Source: Solirubrobacteraceae bacterium
Lineage (GTDB): Bacteria; Actinomycetota; Thermoleophilia; Solirubrobacterales; Solirubrobacteraceae
NCBI GenBank assembly: GCA_016463765.1
Contig: JAEMQS010000008.1
Span: 1-64,000, forward strand
Length of the DNA stretch: 64,000 nt
Direction of reading: 5' to 3'
Shown here: one piece after another, positions 28,771 through 39,048 of the stretch
How positions within the stretch are numbered: position 1 is the stretch's first letter
Layout of the letters: each line of letters starts with the position of its first letter
Notes under the pieces: model-generated
Seen by the model: the letters and a program-made list of their open reading frames with translations, nothing else
The model's database searches: none
Told to the model about the DNA's origin: nothing
Made by a program: the position numbers and the translations under genes

Positions 28771-29000
28771 CCATCGTGCTCGCCGAGATCGGGGTGCAGG
28801 CCCTTTACCTCCTGTTCGCGTGGCTCGCGTCGTCGATCGCCTGCGGCTGGCTGGCCTCGCAGGCCGGATATCAGGAGAAGTCGGGCCTGGCCACCGGCAT
28901 GCTGCTCTTCGTCTTCGGGATCATCGTGTGGATCGTCATCTATTTGGCGTTCCCCAAGGAGGGCTCGAAGCGGGCGGCGTCATCGGGCGGATCGACCTAG
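28767..29000 (+). CDS. small membrane protein encoded in the importer operon
   Basis: 77 residues with two hydrophobic segments (EIGVQALYLLFAWLASSIACGWLA and GMLLFVFGIIVWIVIYLAF) and a basic, Ser-rich tail. It starts within the livF stop codon (ATGA), so it is translated with the importer. Not a standard Liv component. It may stabilise or adjust the permease complex, or simply be a hitchhiking membrane protein; the sequence alone cannot decide. Confidence 0.7.
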   Translation: MTIVLAEIGVQALYLLFAWLASSIACGWLASQAGYQEKSGLATGMLLFVFGIIVWIVIYLAFPKEGSKRAASSGGST

Positions 29001-29002
29001 GA

Positions 29003-29026
29003 ACACCGGGCCCAGCGGGCCGGTGT
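29003..29026 (+). terminator. hairpin between importer operon and second binding-protein gene
   Basis: ACACCGG (29003-29009) pairs with CCGGTGT (29020-29026); inside, CCC pairs with GGG across an AGC loop, with one bulged G. It begins 2 bases after a stop codon and ends just before a TAGGGT -10 box (29029-29034), so it probably separates two transcripts. Confidence 0.55.
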
Positions 29027-29044
29027 ACTAGGGTCGCGGGTTCG

Positions 29045-30283
29045 ATGTCTCGGGTTGTCGCCGTCCTTCTCGCCCTGCTCGCGATGCTCGTCGCCGGCTG
29101 CGGGTCGTCCGACGACGATCCGCCGCGCCCCGACGACGGGGTCGTCGGCAGCCGCACGCTGACGGTCTACGCCAGCGTGCCGCTCCAGGGCGAGATGCGC
29201 CAGGAGTCCAAGGACGCCGTCAACGCGATGAAGCTGGCGCTCTCGGACGCCGGGGGCCGCGTGGGGGCGTTCACGATCAACCTCGCCGTGCTCGACGACG
29301 CCAGCGCCGAGGCGGGGGGCTGGGACCGCGATCGCACGCTCGACAACGCCACGACCGCGGCGCGCGACCGCAACGCCATCGCGGTGATCGGCGAATGGGA
29401 CTCCGACGCGTCGGCGCTGTCGATCCCGATCCTCAACGAGGCCGAGATGCTCCAGGTGAGCCCGGCCAGCACGTACGTGGGGCTGACCCGCCGCGGCGGC
29501 GTGTCCAAGGGCGAGCCCGAGAAGTACTACCCGTCGGGACGCCGCACGTTCGCCCGCGTCGTCCCGCCGGACGACCTGCAGGGCCGCGTGCTCGTCGAGC
29601 AGCTGCGTGAGCGCGGCGCCCGGACGGTGTTCCTGGCGCACGACCGGTCGCTGTACGGCAAGGGGCTGGTCGCCCAGGTGCGCAAGGCCGCGGAGGCCGC
29701 CCGCATCGAGGTCGTCGGCGACGAGGCACTCGATCCGGCGGCCGAGGAGTACACGTCCCTGGCGGCGAACGTGCGCCGCAGCGAGGCCGACGCCTTCATG
29801 TTCGGCGGGTCGGTGCGCAACGGCGCGGTCCAGGTGTTCCGCGACGTCGCGGCCGGCAACCCGAACCTCCCGCTGTTCGGTGGCGACGCGCTCGCGGTGG
29901 AGTCGTTCGCCGGCGTCGTCGGCGAGCGTGCGGCCCGCAACATCGTCCTGACGTCGCCGGCGACGGCGGCGGACACCTACTCGCCGGAGGGCGAGCGGTT
30001 CGCGAAGCAGTTCGCCGAGCAGTTCGGCCGTCCGCCGACCCCCATGGCGATCTACGCCTACGCCGCCATGGACGCGGTGATGTCCGCCGTCCGCGCGGCC
30101 GGCGAGCTCGGCAACGACCGCGACGCGGTGACCGAGCAGATGCTCGCGCTGGACATGAAGGACTCGGTCCTCGGGCCGTTCACCATCAACCGCGAGGGCG
30201 ACACCTCTCGGGAGCAGTACGGGATCTGGCGGATCGCCGGCGGCAGGCTGCGCGGCGGCGAGCCGGTCGAAGCGCCGAGGTAG
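29045..30283 (+). CDS. second substrate-binding lipoprotein, paralogue of the 23.7 kb protein
   Basis: 412 residues. Lipoprotein signal MSRVVAVLLALLAMLVAGC with the lipobox Cys at position 19, then an acidic linker. The fold and local patterns match the first binding protein: LTVYASVPLQGEMRQ versus LTIYSSLPLQGASRP, KGEPEKYYPSGRRTFARVVP versus KGEPDKYYPTGKRTYTRIVP, and DSVLGPFTINREGDT near the end. A duplication followed by divergence, giving the single importer two specificities, is likely. TAGGGT at 29029-29034 lies 10 bases before the ATG, so it has its own probable leaderless promoter. Confidence 0.88.
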   Translation: MSRVVAVLLALLAMLVAGCGSSDDDPPRPDDGVVGSRTLTVYASVPLQGEMRQESKDAVNAMKLALSDAGGRVGAFTINLAVLDDASAEAGGWDRDRTLDNATTAARDRNAIAVIGEWDSDASALSIPILNEAEMLQVSPASTYVGLTRRGGVSKGEPEKYYPSGRRTFARVVPPDDLQGRVLVEQLRERGARTVFLAHDRSLYGKGLVAQVRKAAEAARIEVVGDEALDPAAEEYTSLAANVRRSEADAFMFGGSVRNGAVQVFRDVAAGNPNLPLFGGDALAVESFAGVVGERAARNIVLTSPATAADTYSPEGERFAKQFAEQFGRPPTPMAIYAYAAMDAVMSAVRAAGELGNDRDAVTEQMLALDMKDSVLGPFTINREGDTSREQYGIWRIAGGRLRGGEPVEAPR

Positions 30284-30291
30284 AGGCCGTG

Positions 30292-30330
30292 TTGTCCGCC
30301 CAGCGGAAGAGGGTGCCCGCAGGGCGGAAG
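30292..30330 (+). promoter_or_regulatory. tandem operator in front of the amidase operon (two sites 21 bp apart)
   Basis: Site 1 is TTGTCCGCCCAGCGGAAG (30292-30309) containing the perfect inverted repeat TCCGC-CCA-GCGGA. Site 2 ends GCCCGCAGGGCGGAAG (30315-30330). The CGGAAG cores at 30304 and 30325 are exactly 21 bp apart. The same pair with the same spacing is found upstream of the deaminase operon at 44610-44648. TCC/GGA inverted repeats in tandem are typical of IclR-family operators. Confidence 0.6.
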
Positions 30331-30388
30331 GGGCTTGGACCGAACGTCTGATGACGGCGCGCGCTCCGTCCCGCATGCTCCCCCGGCC

Positions 30389-31621
30389 ATGACGGCGCCC
30401 GACGCATCCGACCTGCACGCGTTCATCGCCGCCGACCCCGCGGATGTCGCCCGCCAGGAGGCCACGCTGCCTCCCGGGCCGCTCCACGGGATGCGCGTCG
30501 CGGTGAAGGACATCATCGACGCCCTGCCGTACCCGACGACCGGCGGCGTCCTCGGCTGGGCGCGCCAGCCCGAGCGTGACGCGACGATCGTCGCCCGGCT
30601 GCGTGCCGCCGGGGCGATCATCACGGGCAAGACCCACACGAACCAGTTCGCCTACGGGATCGACGGCGAGAACGCGGCGCTCGGACCGGGCCGCAATCCG
30701 CATGACCCCAGGTTGCTGACCGGCGGATCGAGTTCGGGCTCGGCCGCCGCGGTCGCCGCCGGGCTCGCGGACGCCGCGCTCGGCACGGACACCAGCGGCT
30801 CCCTGCGCGTGCCCGCCGCGTGGTGCGGTGTGTGGGCGCTGCGGCCGACCACGGGGTCGGTCCCGCGTGACGGGGTCCTGCCGCTCGCGCCCACGTTCGA
30901 CACGCCCGGGCCGCTCGCGCCCGACCTGACCACGCTGACCGCGGTCTGGCAGGTGATCGCCGACGAGCCGGCGGCCCTCGCGCCGCGCGCCCCCGGCGGC
31001 CTGCGCGTCCGCGTCCTCGACGAGGGGGTGCGCGGGTGCACGCCCGAGGTGACCGCGGCGATCGAGGGCTTCATCACCGCGCTGACGGCCGCCGGCGCGC
31101 AGATCACACGTGACACGTCGTCGGCGTTCCTCGCCCGGTCGCAGGCCCAGCACGCCGGGGTGCAGTTCCCCGAGGCCAGCCGGTCGCTGCGCGCGCTGCT
31201 CGGCGACCGGCTCGACGTCCTGGCGCCGGACATCCACGAGCGGGTCCTCGCCGGGGAGGAGCACACCGCCGTCGCGTACCTCGAGGCCCTGGAGGGGGTG
31301 ATGGCGTTGCGCGCCGAGGTCTCCGCCGTCCTCGACGACACCGATCTGCTGCTCCTTCCCTGCGCCCCGATGGGCCCGGTGCCGCCCGCGACGCCGGAGG
31401 TCGACGTCGACGGCGGCCCGCGCAGCGTCCGCGAGGCGCTGCTGTCGCGCAGCGTCCTGTTCTCCCAGGTGGGCTGCCCGGTCCTCGCCTGGCCGCTCCT
31501 CGATCCGGCGGGCGGGCCGCCTGTGGCCGGGGTGCAGCTCGCCACCGCGCGCGGCGCGGACCGCCGGCTGCTCGAGCACGCGCTCGGCCTGGTGCAGCGC
31601 GGCGATGCGCGCCTCAGCTGA
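30389..31621 (+). CDS. amidase (amidase signature family)
   Basis: 410 residues. The Ser-cisSer-Lys triad is readable: Lys40 in RVAVKDIID, cis-Ser115 in GGSSSGSAAAVAAG, and nucleophile Ser138 in GTDTSGSLRVPA. The length (410) is shorter than GatA and fits free amidases acting on small amides, allophanate or biuret-like substrates. There is no GatB/C partner nearby. ATG 30389 chosen; an upstream ATG at 30335 would add 18 poor residues and lies close to the operator. Its 3' end overlaps the amidohydrolase gene by 17 bases. Likely hydrolyses an amide made or imported by its neighbours. Confidence 0.88.
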   Translation: MTAPDASDLHAFIAADPADVARQEATLPPGPLHGMRVAVKDIIDALPYPTTGGVLGWARQPERDATIVARLRAAGAIITGKTHTNQFAYGIDGENAALGPGRNPHDPRLLTGGSSSGSAAAVAAGLADAALGTDTSGSLRVPAAWCGVWALRPTTGSVPRDGVLPLAPTFDTPGPLAPDLTTLTAVWQVIADEPAALAPRAPGGLRVRVLDEGVRGCTPEVTAAIEGFITALTAAGAQITRDTSSAFLARSQAQHAGVQFPEASRSLRALLGDRLDVLAPDIHERVLAGEEHTAVAYLEALEGVMALRAEVSAVLDDTDLLLLPCAPMGPVPPATPEVDVDGGPRSVREALLSRSVLFSQVGCPVLAWPLLDPAGGPPVAGVQLATARGADRRLLEHALGLVQRGDARLS

Positions 31622-32858
31622 GCCCGCCCGCCAGCTGGCCGGGATCGCGAACGCGCGCGTCGGGCCGGAGGGGCGGCTCGTCGATCTCGAGCTGCGCGAC
31701 GGGACCATCACCGCGGTCCGAGACGCCGGTGCTCAGCCCGCAGGTGGCGCGGTCCTCGACGTGGCGGGGCGCGTCGTGCTGCCCGGGCTGGTCGACGCGC
31801 ACGTGCATCTGGACAAGGCGCACATCCTCGACCGGCTGCCGCCCGACGTCGACGGTCTGCCCGCGGCGATCCGCGCAACCAGCGCGATCAAGGAGACGTT
31901 CACCGCCGAGGACGTCATCGCTCGCTCCGAGCGGGTGCTCGAGAGCCTGGTGCGTCGTGGCGTGACCACCGTGCGCGCGCACGCCGAGGTCGAGCCGGGC
32001 GCGGGGCTCGTGAGCGTCGAGACGCATCTGGCGCTGCGGGAGCGCTGGGCCGATCGCGTGGACCTCGAGATCGTGGCCTTCGCCCAGGAGGGCGTGCTGC
32101 GCGACCGGCGGACCGCCGAGCTCATGGACGAGGCGATGCGGCTGGGCTGTGACGTCGTCGGCGTCTGCCCGTACGCCGACGTCGACGGCACGGCGGCGAT
32201 CGACGACGGCTTCGCGCGGGCCGAGCAGTGGGACGTCCCGCTCGATCTGCACCTCGACTTCAGCGACGACCCGGCGGTGCACCTCGTCGACGACGTCGTC
32301 CGGGCGACGGTCGCCCGCGGGTTCGAGGGGCGGGTCGCGGTCGGGCACATGACGTCCCTCGGTGCGATGGCGCCGCAGGACGCGCAGCGCCGCATCGAGG
32401 CGCTGGCGGAGGCGCGGGTCGGGGTGATCGCGCTCCCGGCGACCGACCTGTTCCTGTCCGGCCGTGGCGTCGATCGGGCGTGGCCGCGCGGGCTGACGCG
32501 CGTGCTCGAGCTCATCGACGCCGGCGTCGACGTCGCGCTGGCGACCAACAACCACGGCAACGCGTTCACACCGGTCGCCGCGCACGATCCGCTGCGGATG
32601 GCATGGCTGACGGTCCTCATGACGCACGCCCCGGCCGGGCGGTGGGCGGACCTTGCCGGCGCGGTGACGACGATGGCGCGGCGGGTGCTCGGCCGGGCGC
32701 CCGGCGACATCACGACCGGCGCGACCGCGGACCTCGTCGTGCTCGAGGCGGGCGTGCCGTCCGACGCCGTCCTCGTCGCGCCCGCGACCACCGGAGTCAT
32801 CCGTCGCGGGCGCTGGCGCGCGACGGCGCCGGTCGCCGCGCCGCCGGCACTGGCATGA
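31605..32858 (+). CDS. amidohydrolase, cytosine deaminase-like (CodA family)
   Basis: 417 residues, metal-dependent barrel. Metal ligands His66 and His68 in GLVDAHVHLDKAHIL (the HxHLDK pattern is characteristic of cytosine deaminase relatives), LDLHLDFSDD, VAVGHMTSLG for further His, and ALATNNHGNAFTP in the place of the usual catalytic SDN.. loop, so the Asp position differs from E. coli CodA. It may deaminate or hydrolyse another cyclic amidine. A homologous gene lies at the right edge of the window. Overlaps the amidase and the TauE gene, so the three are one operon. Confidence 0.8.
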   Translation: MRASAEPARQLAGIANARVGPEGRLVDLELRDGTITAVRDAGAQPAGGAVLDVAGRVVLPGLVDAHVHLDKAHILDRLPPDVDGLPAAIRATSAIKETFTAEDVIARSERVLESLVRRGVTTVRAHAEVEPGAGLVSVETHLALRERWADRVDLEIVAFAQEGVLRDRRTAELMDEAMRLGCDVVGVCPYADVDGTAAIDDGFARAEQWDVPLDLHLDFSDDPAVHLVDDVVRATVARGFEGRVAVGHMTSLGAMAPQDAQRRIEALAEARVGVIALPATDLFLSGRGVDRAWPRGLTRVLELIDAGVDVALATNNHGNAFTPVAAHDPLRMAWLTVLMTHAPAGRWADLAGAVTTMARRVLGRAPGDITTGATADLVVLEAGVPSDAVLVAPATTGVIRRGRWRATAPVAAPPALA

Positions 32859-33625
32859 GCGCCGCGGAGATCCTGCTCGTCCTCGTCGCGGGGTTCGGGG
32901 CCGGGGTCGTCAACGCCGTCGCGGGCGGCGGGACGATGCTCGTGTTCCCGGCGCTGCTGGTCACCGGCCACAGCGCGGTCACGGCGAACGTCACGAGCAC
33001 GCTCGCGGTGCTGCCCGGCTACCTCAGCGGGGTGGCCGGCTTCCGCGACGAGGTGCGCGACGACGGCCCGGTCCTGCGCGCGCTGATGCCGGTCGCGGTG
33101 GTCGGGACGCTCGCGGGCGCGGGGCTGCTCGTGGTGATCTCCGAGGCGGCGTTCGACGCGGTCGTCCCGTGGCTCGTGCTGGCCGCCACGGTCCTGTTCG
33201 CCGCCGGGCCGCAGATCCAGCGCCGCATCGCCGCCCGCCGCGGCGAAGGGGAGCAGTCGGCGGACTCCGCGCCGGTCGGGTTGCTCGTGGCGGTGGGGGC
33301 GGCCTCGGTCTACGGCGGGTTCTTCGGCGCCGGTCTCGGGATCATCCTGCTCGCCGCGCTGACCGCCGTCCTCGCGGCGCCGATGGCGCGGCTGAGCGGG
33401 ATGAAGAGCGTGCTCCAGAGCGTGGTCGGGATCGTCGCCGCGGTCCTGTTCGCCGTGGCGGGGCCGGTCGCGTGGGATGCGGCGGCGGTCGCTGCGGCGG
33501 GTGCGGTCGCGGGCGGCTACGCGGGCGCCCGGCTGACCCGCCGGCTCGACGCGCGGGTCGTGCGCGCCACGGTCGTCGTCATCGGCGCGGTGGTGTTCGT
33601 CGGGCTGCTCGCCCGCACCGTCTGA
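32855..33625 (+). CDS. TauE/SafE family membrane permease
   Basis: 256 residues with about eight hydrophobic helices in two related halves. The first half carries GFGAGVVNAVAGGGTMLVFPALL and the second VGAASVYGGFFGAGLGIILLAAL, the duplicated Gly-rich motif of the TauE/SafE family. The family moves small anions such as sulfite, sulfoacetate or carboxylates across the membrane. Being coupled to amidase and deaminase genes (ATGA overlap), it probably exports or imports a substrate or acidic product of that pathway. Confidence 0.88.
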   Translation: MSAAEILLVLVAGFGAGVVNAVAGGGTMLVFPALLVTGHSAVTANVTSTLAVLPGYLSGVAGFRDEVRDDGPVLRALMPVAVVGTLAGAGLLVVISEAAFDAVVPWLVLAATVLFAAGPQIQRRIAARRGEGEQSADSAPVGLLVAVGAASVYGGFFGAGLGIILLAALTAVLAAPMARLSGMKSVLQSVVGIVAAVLFAVAGPVAWDAAAVAAAGAVAGGYAGARLTRRLDARVVRATVVVIGAVVFVGLLARTV

Positions 33626-33660
33626 CGGGTCGTACTCGACAGGTACAGGGGAAGACCCGT
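33625..33660. promoter_or_regulatory. inverted repeats between TauE and tetR genes; probable TetR operator
   Basis: ACGGGTC (33625-33631) and GACCCGT (33654-33660) form an outer perfect inverted repeat; inside are GTAC (33632-33635) and GTAC (33643-33646). TAGGGT (33660-33665) is a -10 box 7 bases before the tetR ATG. The element may be the operator of the tetR gene or a terminator with a long loop. Confidence 0.4.
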
Positions 33661-33672
33661 AGGGTACGTGGC

Positions 33673-34275
33673 ATGGAGAGAACGCTCGTCGGGGCGCACC
33701 CCGAGGTGGGGCCGCTGCTCGGTGCGTCGGCCCAGCGCGCCCGCCTGCTGGAGGCGATCGTGGACGTCGTCGCCGCGAAGGGCTACGAGGCCGCGACGGT
33801 CGCCGACATCGTCCGCGTCGCCCGCGTCTCGCGCGGCACCTTCTACGACCTGTTCGACAGCAAGCGCGCGTGCTTCGCCGCGGCGTACCTGCTCGGGACC
33901 GAGGTGCTCGAACAGCGGGTCGCCGTCGCCGTCCGCGACGCGGCGGACTGGCGCGACGAGCTGCGGCTCGGCATCCGCGCCTACCTCACCGCCTTTCTGG
34001 AGGAGCCGCGCTTCGCGCTGGTGTTCCTCACGGAGACCCGCGCGATCGCGCCCGAGCGCGACGACGTGCTGCGTCGCTTCGCCGCCCGCTACGGCCAGAG
34101 CCTGGCGAAGTCCGGCCGGCCGGCCCCGCCCGCCGACGCGCTGTTCGTGCTCGCGGCGGGCGTCGATGAACTCGCGCACGCCGCCATCCGGGCGGGGCGC
34201 GACGTCACAGAACTCGAGGAGACCCTGGTGAGCTGCGCTGTGCGGTTCGCCGCCGAGGAGGAACCATGGACCTGA
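33673..34275 (+). CDS. TetR family regulator of the adjacent acyl-CoA dehydrogenase genes
   Basis: 200 residues. The N-terminal HTH is RARLLEAIVDVVAAKGYEAATVADIVRVARVSRGTFYDLFDSKRACFAAAY, a textbook TetR motif at about residues 20-70. It overlaps the first acyl-CoA dehydrogenase gene by 10 bases, so it is likely to control a fatty-acid or CoA-thioester catabolic unit and to sense an acyl-CoA. The start lies 7 bases after a -10 box. Confidence 0.9.
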   Translation: MERTLVGAHPEVGPLLGASAQRARLLEAIVDVVAAKGYEAATVADIVRVARVSRGTFYDLFDSKRACFAAAYLLGTEVLEQRVAVAVRDAADWRDELRLGIRAYLTAFLEEPRFALVFLTETRAIAPERDDVLRRFAARYGQSLAKSGRPAPPADALFVLAAGVDELAHAAIRAGRDVTELEETLVSCAVRFAAEEEPWT

Positions 34276-35411
34276 CGTTCTCGGACACCGAGCTGGCGTT
34301 CCGCGACGAGCTGCGCGGATGGCTGGCCGACAACCCCGCGCCGCCGCGGCCGGCGGAGGGCGGTGACGACGCCGACTTCGCCTGGCGCCGCGACTGGCAG
34401 CGCACACTCTCGGACGCCGGCTGGGCGGCGCCGCACTGGCCCGCGGAGTTCGGCGGCCGCGGCGCGACGCTCACGCAGTCGGCCATCTACTTCGAGGAGC
34501 TCGGCCGCGCGCGCGTGCCCCTGCCGGCCAACGTGCTCGGCCTGCTGCTCGGCGGCCCGACGCTCATGGTGTGGGGCACCGACGAGCAGAAGGACCGGTA
34601 CCTGCCGCCGATCCTCACCGGCGAGGAGATCTGGTGCCAGGGCTTCAGCGAGCCCGGTGCGGGCAGCGACCTCGCGGCGCTGCAGACGAAGGCGGTCAAG
34701 GACGGCGACGAGTGGGTCGTCTCGGGGCAGAAGGTCTGGACGAGCGCGGCGCAGTGGAGCAAGTGGTGCATGCTCGTCACCCGCACTGACGGCGACGTGC
34801 CCAAGCACAAGGGCCTCACGTACTTCCTCATGGACATGGAGCAGCCGGGCGTCACGGTCCGCCCGCTCAAGCAGATCACCGGCGAGGCGGAGTTCAACGA
34901 GCTGTTCCTCGAGGACGTCCGCATCCCGGACGCCAACGTCGTCGGCGGGGTGGGCAACGGCTGGAAGGTCGCGCTGACCACGCTCATGAACGAGCGCGCC
35001 GGCCTCGGGTTCGCCCTCCAGGTCCGGCTGCGGCAGTACCTCGACGACCTCATCGCCGCCGCCGACGAGCGCGGTGTCCTCGACGCGTACGCCGGCGAGC
35101 TGGGCGAGCTGCACACCCGCTGCGAGTCGATCCGCCTGCTGGCCTGGAAGGGGCTGACCGACGTCGAGAAGTACGGCCAGCCCGGCCCCGAGGGCTCGCT
35201 GGTGAAGTGGCTCTGGTCGGACACCAACCAGCGCGCGACGCAGCTGGCCGCCGACATCGTCGGACCCGACGCGCTGACGTACGGCAACGACTGGAGCTAC
35301 GAGCTCCTGCGCGCCCGCGGCAACACGATCGAGGGCGGCACGACGGAGATCCTGAAGAACATCGTCGCCGAGCGGGTGCTCGGCCTGCCCCGGCTCAAGG
35401 CCGCGGCCTGA
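34266..35411 (+). CDS. acyl-CoA dehydrogenase
   Basis: 381 residues. N-terminal helical domain (residues 1-115), FAD/substrate beta domain with CQGFSEPGAGSDLAALQTKA and GQKVWTSAAQWSKWCMLVTRT, and C-terminal helical domain ending RGNTIEGGTTEILKNIVAERVLGLPR, the usual FAD-contact tail. The family oxidises acyl-CoA at the alpha-beta bond. Paired with a second dehydrogenase gene 14 bases downstream; such pairs often form heteromeric enzymes for steroid side chains or branched acyl-CoAs in Actinobacteria. Confidence 0.93.
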   Translation: MDLTFSDTELAFRDELRGWLADNPAPPRPAEGGDDADFAWRRDWQRTLSDAGWAAPHWPAEFGGRGATLTQSAIYFEELGRARVPLPANVLGLLLGGPTLMVWGTDEQKDRYLPPILTGEEIWCQGFSEPGAGSDLAALQTKAVKDGDEWVVSGQKVWTSAAQWSKWCMLVTRTDGDVPKHKGLTYFLMDMEQPGVTVRPLKQITGEAEFNELFLEDVRIPDANVVGGVGNGWKVALTTLMNERAGLGFALQVRLRQYLDDLIAAADERGVLDAYAGELGELHTRCESIRLLAWKGLTDVEKYGQPGPEGSLVKWLWSDTNQRATQLAADIVGPDALTYGNDWSYELLRARGNTIEGGTTEILKNIVAERVLGLPRLKAAA

Positions 35412-35425
35412 TCGGAGGAGCAGAC

Positions 35426-36445
35426 ATGGACTTCGGATTGAACGACGACCAGCGCGACATCCAGGGCACCGCCCGGGCCCTGGTGGGCGAGCGCGCGAGC
35501 GCCGAGCGCGTGCGCGAGCACGCCGAGGCGGGCACCACGGACACGGGTCTCTGGAAGGAGCTCGGCGAGATCGGCTGGCCCGGCATCGCGGTCGCCGAGG
35601 AGCACGGCGGGCAGGGGCTCGGCATGGTCGAGCTCGCGATCCTGTGTGAGGAGCTGGGCCGCGCGATCGCGCCGGTGCCGTTCCTGCCGACGGTCGCCGC
35701 CGCGGCGATCATCGAGCACGGCGGCAGCGACGAGCAGCGCGCGCGGTGGCTGCCCGACCTGGCGGCGGGCCGTGCGATCGGCGCCGTCGCGTCGGCGGAC
35801 AGCGCGGACCTGGTCGTGGGTGGCGCGGAGGCCGACGTCGTCGTGCTGGTCGACCGCTCCGGCGCCTCGGGCGCGGTGGTGGCCGCGGCCGACGCGACGG
35901 TCGAGCCGGTCGACGCGATCGACCCGACCCGCCCCGCGGCGCGGGTCTCCGGCGGCAGCCCCGAGCTGCTGTCGGGCGACGTGGCGGCCGGGGTCGACCG
36001 GGCCCTCGTCGCGATCGCGGCGGAGCTCGTCGGCGTGTGCGAGGGGTCGGTCGAGATGACCGTCGCGTACGTGAAGGAGCGCAAGCAGTTCGGCACGCCG
36101 GTCGGCGCGTTCCAGGCCGTCTCGCACAAGTGCGCGCAGATGCTGCTCGACACCGAGCGCGCCCGCGCGCTGGTGTCCCAGGCGGCGTGGTGCGCGGACG
36201 CCGCGCCCGAGCGCCTGCACGAGGCCGCCGCCATGGCGAAGGCCGCCGCCAGCGACGCAGGACGGGAGGTCACCTCGAGCGCGATCCAGGCCCACGGCGG
36301 CATCGGGTTCACCTGGGAGGCCGACGTGCACTGGCGCTACAAGCGCGCGCAGATGGACGCCGTGCTGCTCGGCGGCGCCGGTGCGCACCGCGCCCGGGTG
36401 GCGCAGCTCGCCGCGGCGAACGTGCGGTCGGCCGTCACGGCCTGA
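35426..36445 (+). CDS. acyl-CoA dehydrogenase, partner subunit
   Basis: 339 residues, shorter than the first dehydrogenase (381). The N-terminal domain (DFGLNDDQRDIQGTARALVGERAS..) and C-terminal domain (VKERKQFGTPVGAFQAVSHKCAQMLLD, QAHGGIGFTWEADVHWRYKRAQM) are conserved, but the middle beta domain that holds FAD is reduced to a short stretch. This is the pattern of the non-FAD-binding or atypical partner in heterotetrameric dehydrogenases (FadE26/27-like). Ribosome site GGAGGAG before ATG 35426. The gene ends at a strong bidirectional terminator. Confidence 0.88.
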   Translation: MDFGLNDDQRDIQGTARALVGERASAERVREHAEAGTTDTGLWKELGEIGWPGIAVAEEHGGQGLGMVELAILCEELGRAIAPVPFLPTVAAAAIIEHGGSDEQRARWLPDLAAGRAIGAVASADSADLVVGGAEADVVVLVDRSGASGAVVAAADATVEPVDAIDPTRPAARVSGGSPELLSGDVAAGVDRALVAIAAELVGVCEGSVEMTVAYVKERKQFGTPVGAFQAVSHKCAQMLLDTERARALVSQAAWCADAAPERLHEAAAMAKAAASDAGREVTSSAIQAHGGIGFTWEADVHWRYKRAQMDAVLLGGAGAHRARVAQLAAANVRSAVTA

Positions 36446-36455
36446 CCACACGCGC

Positions 36456-36501
36456 ATCGGGTCGAGAAGTGGGGACGATGGTGCCCACTTCTCGACCCGA
36501 T
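36456..36501. terminator. bidirectional terminator with a perfect 18-bp stem
   Basis: ATCGGGTCGAGAAGTGGG (36456-36473) and CCCACTTCTCGACCCGAT (36484-36501) are exact complements around a 10-base loop. It separates the convergent acyl-CoA dehydrogenase and epimerase genes, 10 and 5 bases from their stop codons. Confidence 0.85.
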
Positions 36502-36506
36502 CCGGC

Positions 36507-37412
36507 TCACGCCAGCGTGGCCGCCAGCGCGTCGTCGAGGTTCGTGTACCGGAACTCGTAGCCCAGCTCAGGGGCCCGGCCCGGCACCATGCGCACCCCG
36601 TTGATGACGATCGTCGACATCTCCCCGTAGAGCGCCTTGATGGCGAACCCCGGGGTGGGCGCGATGGCGGGGCGGTGCAGCGCCTTGCCGAGCGCGGTGC
36701 CGAACTCCTTGTTCGTCACCGGGTTGGGCGCCGAGCCGTTGATCGGCCCGCTGAAGGACGACGAGTCGATCGCTGCGAGGAAGAGGCCGACCTCGTCCTC
36801 CAGCGCGATCCACGGCATGTACTGCTTGCCGCCCGCGATCGGGCCGCCCGCACCCAGCTTGAAGGGCGTCAGCATCTTCGAGAGCGCGCCGCCGTCGGGG
36901 TCGAGCACGATCCCGGTCCGCACGCGGATGACGCGCGTGCCGAGCTCGGCCGCCTTCTCGGCCTCCCGCTCCCAGGCAACGCAGACCTCGGCGAGGAAGT
37001 CGGTGCCGGCGGGCTCCTTCTCGTCGACCGGTTCGTCGCCCCGCGGCCCGTAGTAGCCGGACGCGGACGCGGAGACCAGCAGCGGCGGCTTGACCTCCGC
37101 GGCGGCGATCCCGGCCACGAGGTTGCGCGTGCCGAGCTCCCGGGACTCGAGGATCTCGCGCTTCACGCTCGCGTTCCACCGCTGGCCGACGTCCTCGCCG
37201 GCGAGATGCACGACGGCGTCGCGGCCGGTCAGCGCCTCGGCGGGCGCCTCCTGGGCCTTGAGATCCCACGCGAACGCCTGCACGTCGCCCAGCTTCTGCT
37301 TGGCCTTCTCCGGGGAGCGGGTCAGGACGGTGACCTCGTCGCCGCGCTCGAGCAGCGCGGCCACCAGGGTTCCGCCGATGCGGCCGGTCGCGCCGGTCAG
37401 GGTCACCTTCAT
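36507..37412 (-). CDS. TIGR01777-type NAD(P)-dependent epimerase/dehydratase-like protein
   Basis: 301 residues, extended SDR fold. The N-terminal GATGRIGGTLVAALLERG is the dinucleotide site; VVHLAGEDVGQRWNASVKREILESRELGTRNLV and ASASGYYGPRGDEPVDE (YxxxK-like region lost, as in this family) are diagnostic of the YfcH/TIGR01777 group. Substrate unknown in all members. It is transcribed towards the terminator and is 64 bases downstream of the malic enzyme gene on the same strand, so the two may share a transcript. Confidence 0.88.
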   Translation of the reverse strand: MKVTLTGATGRIGGTLVAALLERGDEVTVLTRSPEKAKQKLGDVQAFAWDLKAQEAPAEALTGRDAVVHLAGEDVGQRWNASVKREILESRELGTRNLVAGIAAAEVKPPLLVSASASGYYGPRGDEPVDEKEPAGTDFLAEVCVAWEREAEKAAELGTRVIRVRTGIVLDPDGGALSKMLTPFKLGAGGPIAGGKQYMPWIALEDEVGLFLAAIDSSSFSGPINGSAPNPVTNKEFGTALGKALHRPAIAPTPGFAIKALYGEMSTIVINGVRMVPGRAPELGYEFRYTNLDDALAATLA

Positions 37413-37476
37413 GTGGGGCTTGCTCCTGAAGTCGATTGCGTCACGTAGACGCTACGGCTTCACCGCCGCAAACGGA

Positions 37477-38949
<1,473 letters not shown>

Positions 38950-39048
38950 GAGCGCGGGGGAGGATACGAGGGTCCAGGTTCTGAGGAATCCCGCCTCCCC
39001 AGCGGCCCGGGTTGCGGTGCGTTGCGGGAGGGTGCACCATGGTTGGTC

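Noticed and set aside
28997-31711. A 904-codon minus-strand open frame across the second binding protein and amidase
   Set aside because: Antisense shadow of two genes with complete family motifs; composition is dominated by Arg, Gly, His and Asp with no domain.
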